From an uncultured Rhodospirillales bacterium (GTDB lineage Bacteria; Pseudomonadota; Alphaproteobacteria; Rhodospirillales; Defluviicoccaceae), in the NCBI GenBank assembly GCA_937127205.1, contig CAKZLS010000561.1:1-6821 (forward strand): a stretch of DNA of 6,821 nucleotides, read 5' to 3'. Below the pieces are notes generated by a model. That model was not told where the DNA came from. It made no database searches and was given only the letters and a program-made list of their open reading frames with translations. Position numbers and translations under genes: made by a program. Shown here piece by piece: positions 5,673-6,821 of the stretch. Numbering within the stretch: the first letter of the stretch is position 1; each line of letters begins with the position of its first letter.

Positions 5673-6821
5673 TGGCGCGTCGACCTCGTAACGGCTTCGC
5701 TTTTCGGGCACGTTGGGCCGTCGCCGGCGCCGCCGCGCTCGCGGTTCTGTCAACATCGGCCGCCCCGACGTGGTCCGAGCCGGTGCAAATCCGGACCGCT
5801 GATCACGACACATTCGGACGGCTGATGTTCTTTTGGCCTTCTCCGGTCAACTACGTGACGGCCGGCAACGAAGACCGCCTGATCCTGCAATTCCAACGCC
5901 CCATCCATGCCGACTACGACTTGGCCCATCAGGCCCTTGGCACCTACTTGGGCGTCGTAGGGGCGGCAGCCGACGGACATTCGGTCGTCATCCCGCTTCG
6001 GGACGGCGTCACCGCACGCAGCTATCCCATGGACAATGCGGTGATCGTTGACCTGTCCAAGACGTCTAAAGGCGAGGCCGAAATCGACCTCGAGACAGCA
6101 GCGAAGCCGGAAGCGAACACATCCAAAAACCCAACTCCGTCGACCGCACCGGAACCCACAGCGGTTGAACCCGTAGTGGTTAGGGTCCGCACCGGCGAGC
6201 ACCCGGGATTCACCCGGGTTGTATTCGATTGGCCCACCAGCGTCGCCTACGAGGTCAGCCGATCCGGCACATCGACGTCGATCACGTTCGATCACCCTGC
6301 CCAGGTGAAATTGGGTCGTCTTCAGCGCAGGCCTCTAAAGTATATAAAAAGGGGGGCGAGCGCCACGACGGGCGGGACGACAACGGTCACGCTGAGCGTG
6401 CCCGAGACCTCCAAAGCCCGGCATTTCCGGGTTGGAAAGAAAGTTGTGGTCGATGTGGTTGGATCGGACGCGGCGGCGGCCAGGATCCCGGTTCCCGCCG
6501 ACGCAAAAACGGTCGGGGCAGTATCCGCCAGCCCGACGCCAACACCAACGCCAACGCCAACGCCAATGCCAGAAGCAGGAGCACAGACCACAGAACAGCC
6601 GAGCAATAAAAACGCCGACAAACCAATCCCGAAAAGCGACGACGAACAATCAAACCTAACTGCCGGCGAGCAGCAGCCAGAGCCGGCGCCGGCGCCGGCT
6701 CTGCCAGCGAAGCCGAAAGCGCCACCGGCTACCGTGACAGATCCCCCGGCCGAGGATCCAGCCCCCACCGCTTCCAATGCGGAAAAGCCGGAGGCCGAGG
6801 CCGCTAAGGCCGCCAACCTCC
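5672..6821 (+). CDS. Large secreted protein with two AMIN-like repeats (3' end outside window)
   Basis: The frame stays open for 383 codons from the ATG at 5672 to the window edge. A basic N-terminus and hydrophobic core (about 15-30), with a probable cleavage site before SEPVQI, form a signal peptide, so the protein is probably periplasmic. Two related segments follow at about 45-85 (FGRLMFFWPSPVNY...LILQFQRP) and 177-217 (FTRVVFDWPTSVAY...SITFDHPA), resembling AMIN-type beta domains. A Pro/Thr linker lies between them, and from about residue 285 the chain is low-complexity Pro/Ala/Glu. The start overlaps the motB stop as TAATG and has GGGGAG six bases before it. From memory, long secreted TPR-containing proteins follow motB-like genes in some Rhodospirillales; no TPR is visible here. 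Its position after motB recalls periplasmic MotC of rhizobia, but no homology is claimed. Confidence 0.75.
   Translation, partial: MARRPRNGFAFRARWAVAGAAALAVLSTSAAPTWSEPVQIRTADHDTFGRLMFFWPSPVNYVTAGNEDRLILQFQRPIHADYDLAHQALGTYLGVVGAAADGHSVVIPLRDGVTARSYPMDNAVIVDLSKTSKGEAEIDLETAAKPEANTSKNPTPSTAPEPTAVEPVVVRVRTGEHPGFTRVVFDWPTSVAYEVSRSGTSTSITFDHPAQVKLGRLQRRPLKYIKRGASATTGGTTTVTLSVPETSKARHFRVGKKVVVDVVGSDAAAARIPVPADAKTVGAVSASPTPTPTPTPTPMPEAGAQTTEQPSNKNADKPIPKSDDEQSNLTAGEQQPEPAPAPALPAKPKAPPATVTDPPAEDPAPTASNAEKPEAEAAKAANL
6536..6571 (+). repeat. ACGCCA hexanucleotide repeat inside the secreted protein gene
   Basis: Six consecutive units of ACGCCA, two with single-base variants (ACACCA and ATGCCA), encode a Thr-Pro dipeptide run ending in Met-Pro. 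It marks the start of the Pro/Ala-rich low-complexity region. Being a multiple of three, any slippage would change the length of the linker and not the frame. Confidence 0.75.
6678..6703. repeat. Perfect 26-base GC-rich palindrome in coding sequence
   Basis: The 26 bases are their own reverse complement, built from CAGAGCCGG, a GCGCCGGCGC-type centre and CCGGCTCTG. They encode a Glu-Pro-Ala-Pro-Ala-Pro-Ala-Leu stretch. The palindrome mostly follows from repeated GCC/GGC codon pairs, but the matching CAGAG/CTCTG ends extend it beyond the repeat. Confidence 0.7.

Noticed and set aside
6338..6358. TATATAAAAAGG stretch resembling a TATA-type promoter
   Set aside because: It lies within the coding sequence of the secreted protein (Lys-Tyr-Ile-Lys-Arg-Gly), and bacteria do not use such an element. 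No gene starts downstream on this strand.
6322..6816. Long minus-strand open frame opposite the secreted protein gene
   Set aside because: Its product is low-complexity Gly/Ala/Val created by the complementary Pro/Ala codons. The plus frame has a signal peptide, a ribosome binding site and AMIN-like repeats.

Overview
This GC-rich window carries part of a flagellar gene cluster from an alphaproteobacterium, most likely of the Rhodospirillales type. The assignment rests on gene content and order: fliL-fliM followed by a small membrane/coiled-coil protein that looks like DUF6468, a MotE-family protein, MotB-type proteins and a large secreted protein. It also rests on TAGAGCA...TGCTCTA palindromic intergenic repeats and on a Caulobacter-like sigma54/IHF/FlbD promoter layout. 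No species can be named from the sequence alone.

Left arm, minus strand (1-940). flgF (rod protein) is complete. It is followed by 178 bases of non-coding sequence and then by the first 11 codons of flgG, which leave the window at base 1. The flgF-flgG gap is filled largely by two tandem long palindromes. The second one ends exactly on the flgF stop codon and supplies it.

Divergent control region (941-1278). Facing flgF there is a near-consensus sigma54 promoter with GG-N10-GC spacing, a perfect match to the IHF consensus about 50 bp upstream of the predicted start, and an inverted repeat resembling the FlbD (ftr) enhancer about 120 bp upstream. Towards fliL only a tentative CtrA-like site is visible.

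Right arm, plus strand (1279-6821). Seven genes are packed head to tail with ATGA or TAATG overlaps or short gaps: fliL, fliM, a DUF6468-like gene, a MotE-family gene, a MotB-like gene, a canonical motB, and a large secreted protein with two AMIN-like repeats that runs off the right edge. Together they read as a switch/stator module. FliL surrounds the stator, FliM is the C-ring switch protein, MotB couples ion flow to torque and anchors to peptidoglycan, and the MotE-type and secreted proteins are plausible stator assembly factors.

The most interesting point is the tandem MotB pair. The first copy keeps the MotB layout but has Ser where the ion-binding Asp should be, and it lacks the peptidoglycan-binding motif. 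The second copy keeps both. This suggests a heteromeric or regulatory stator partner that does not itself conduct ions.
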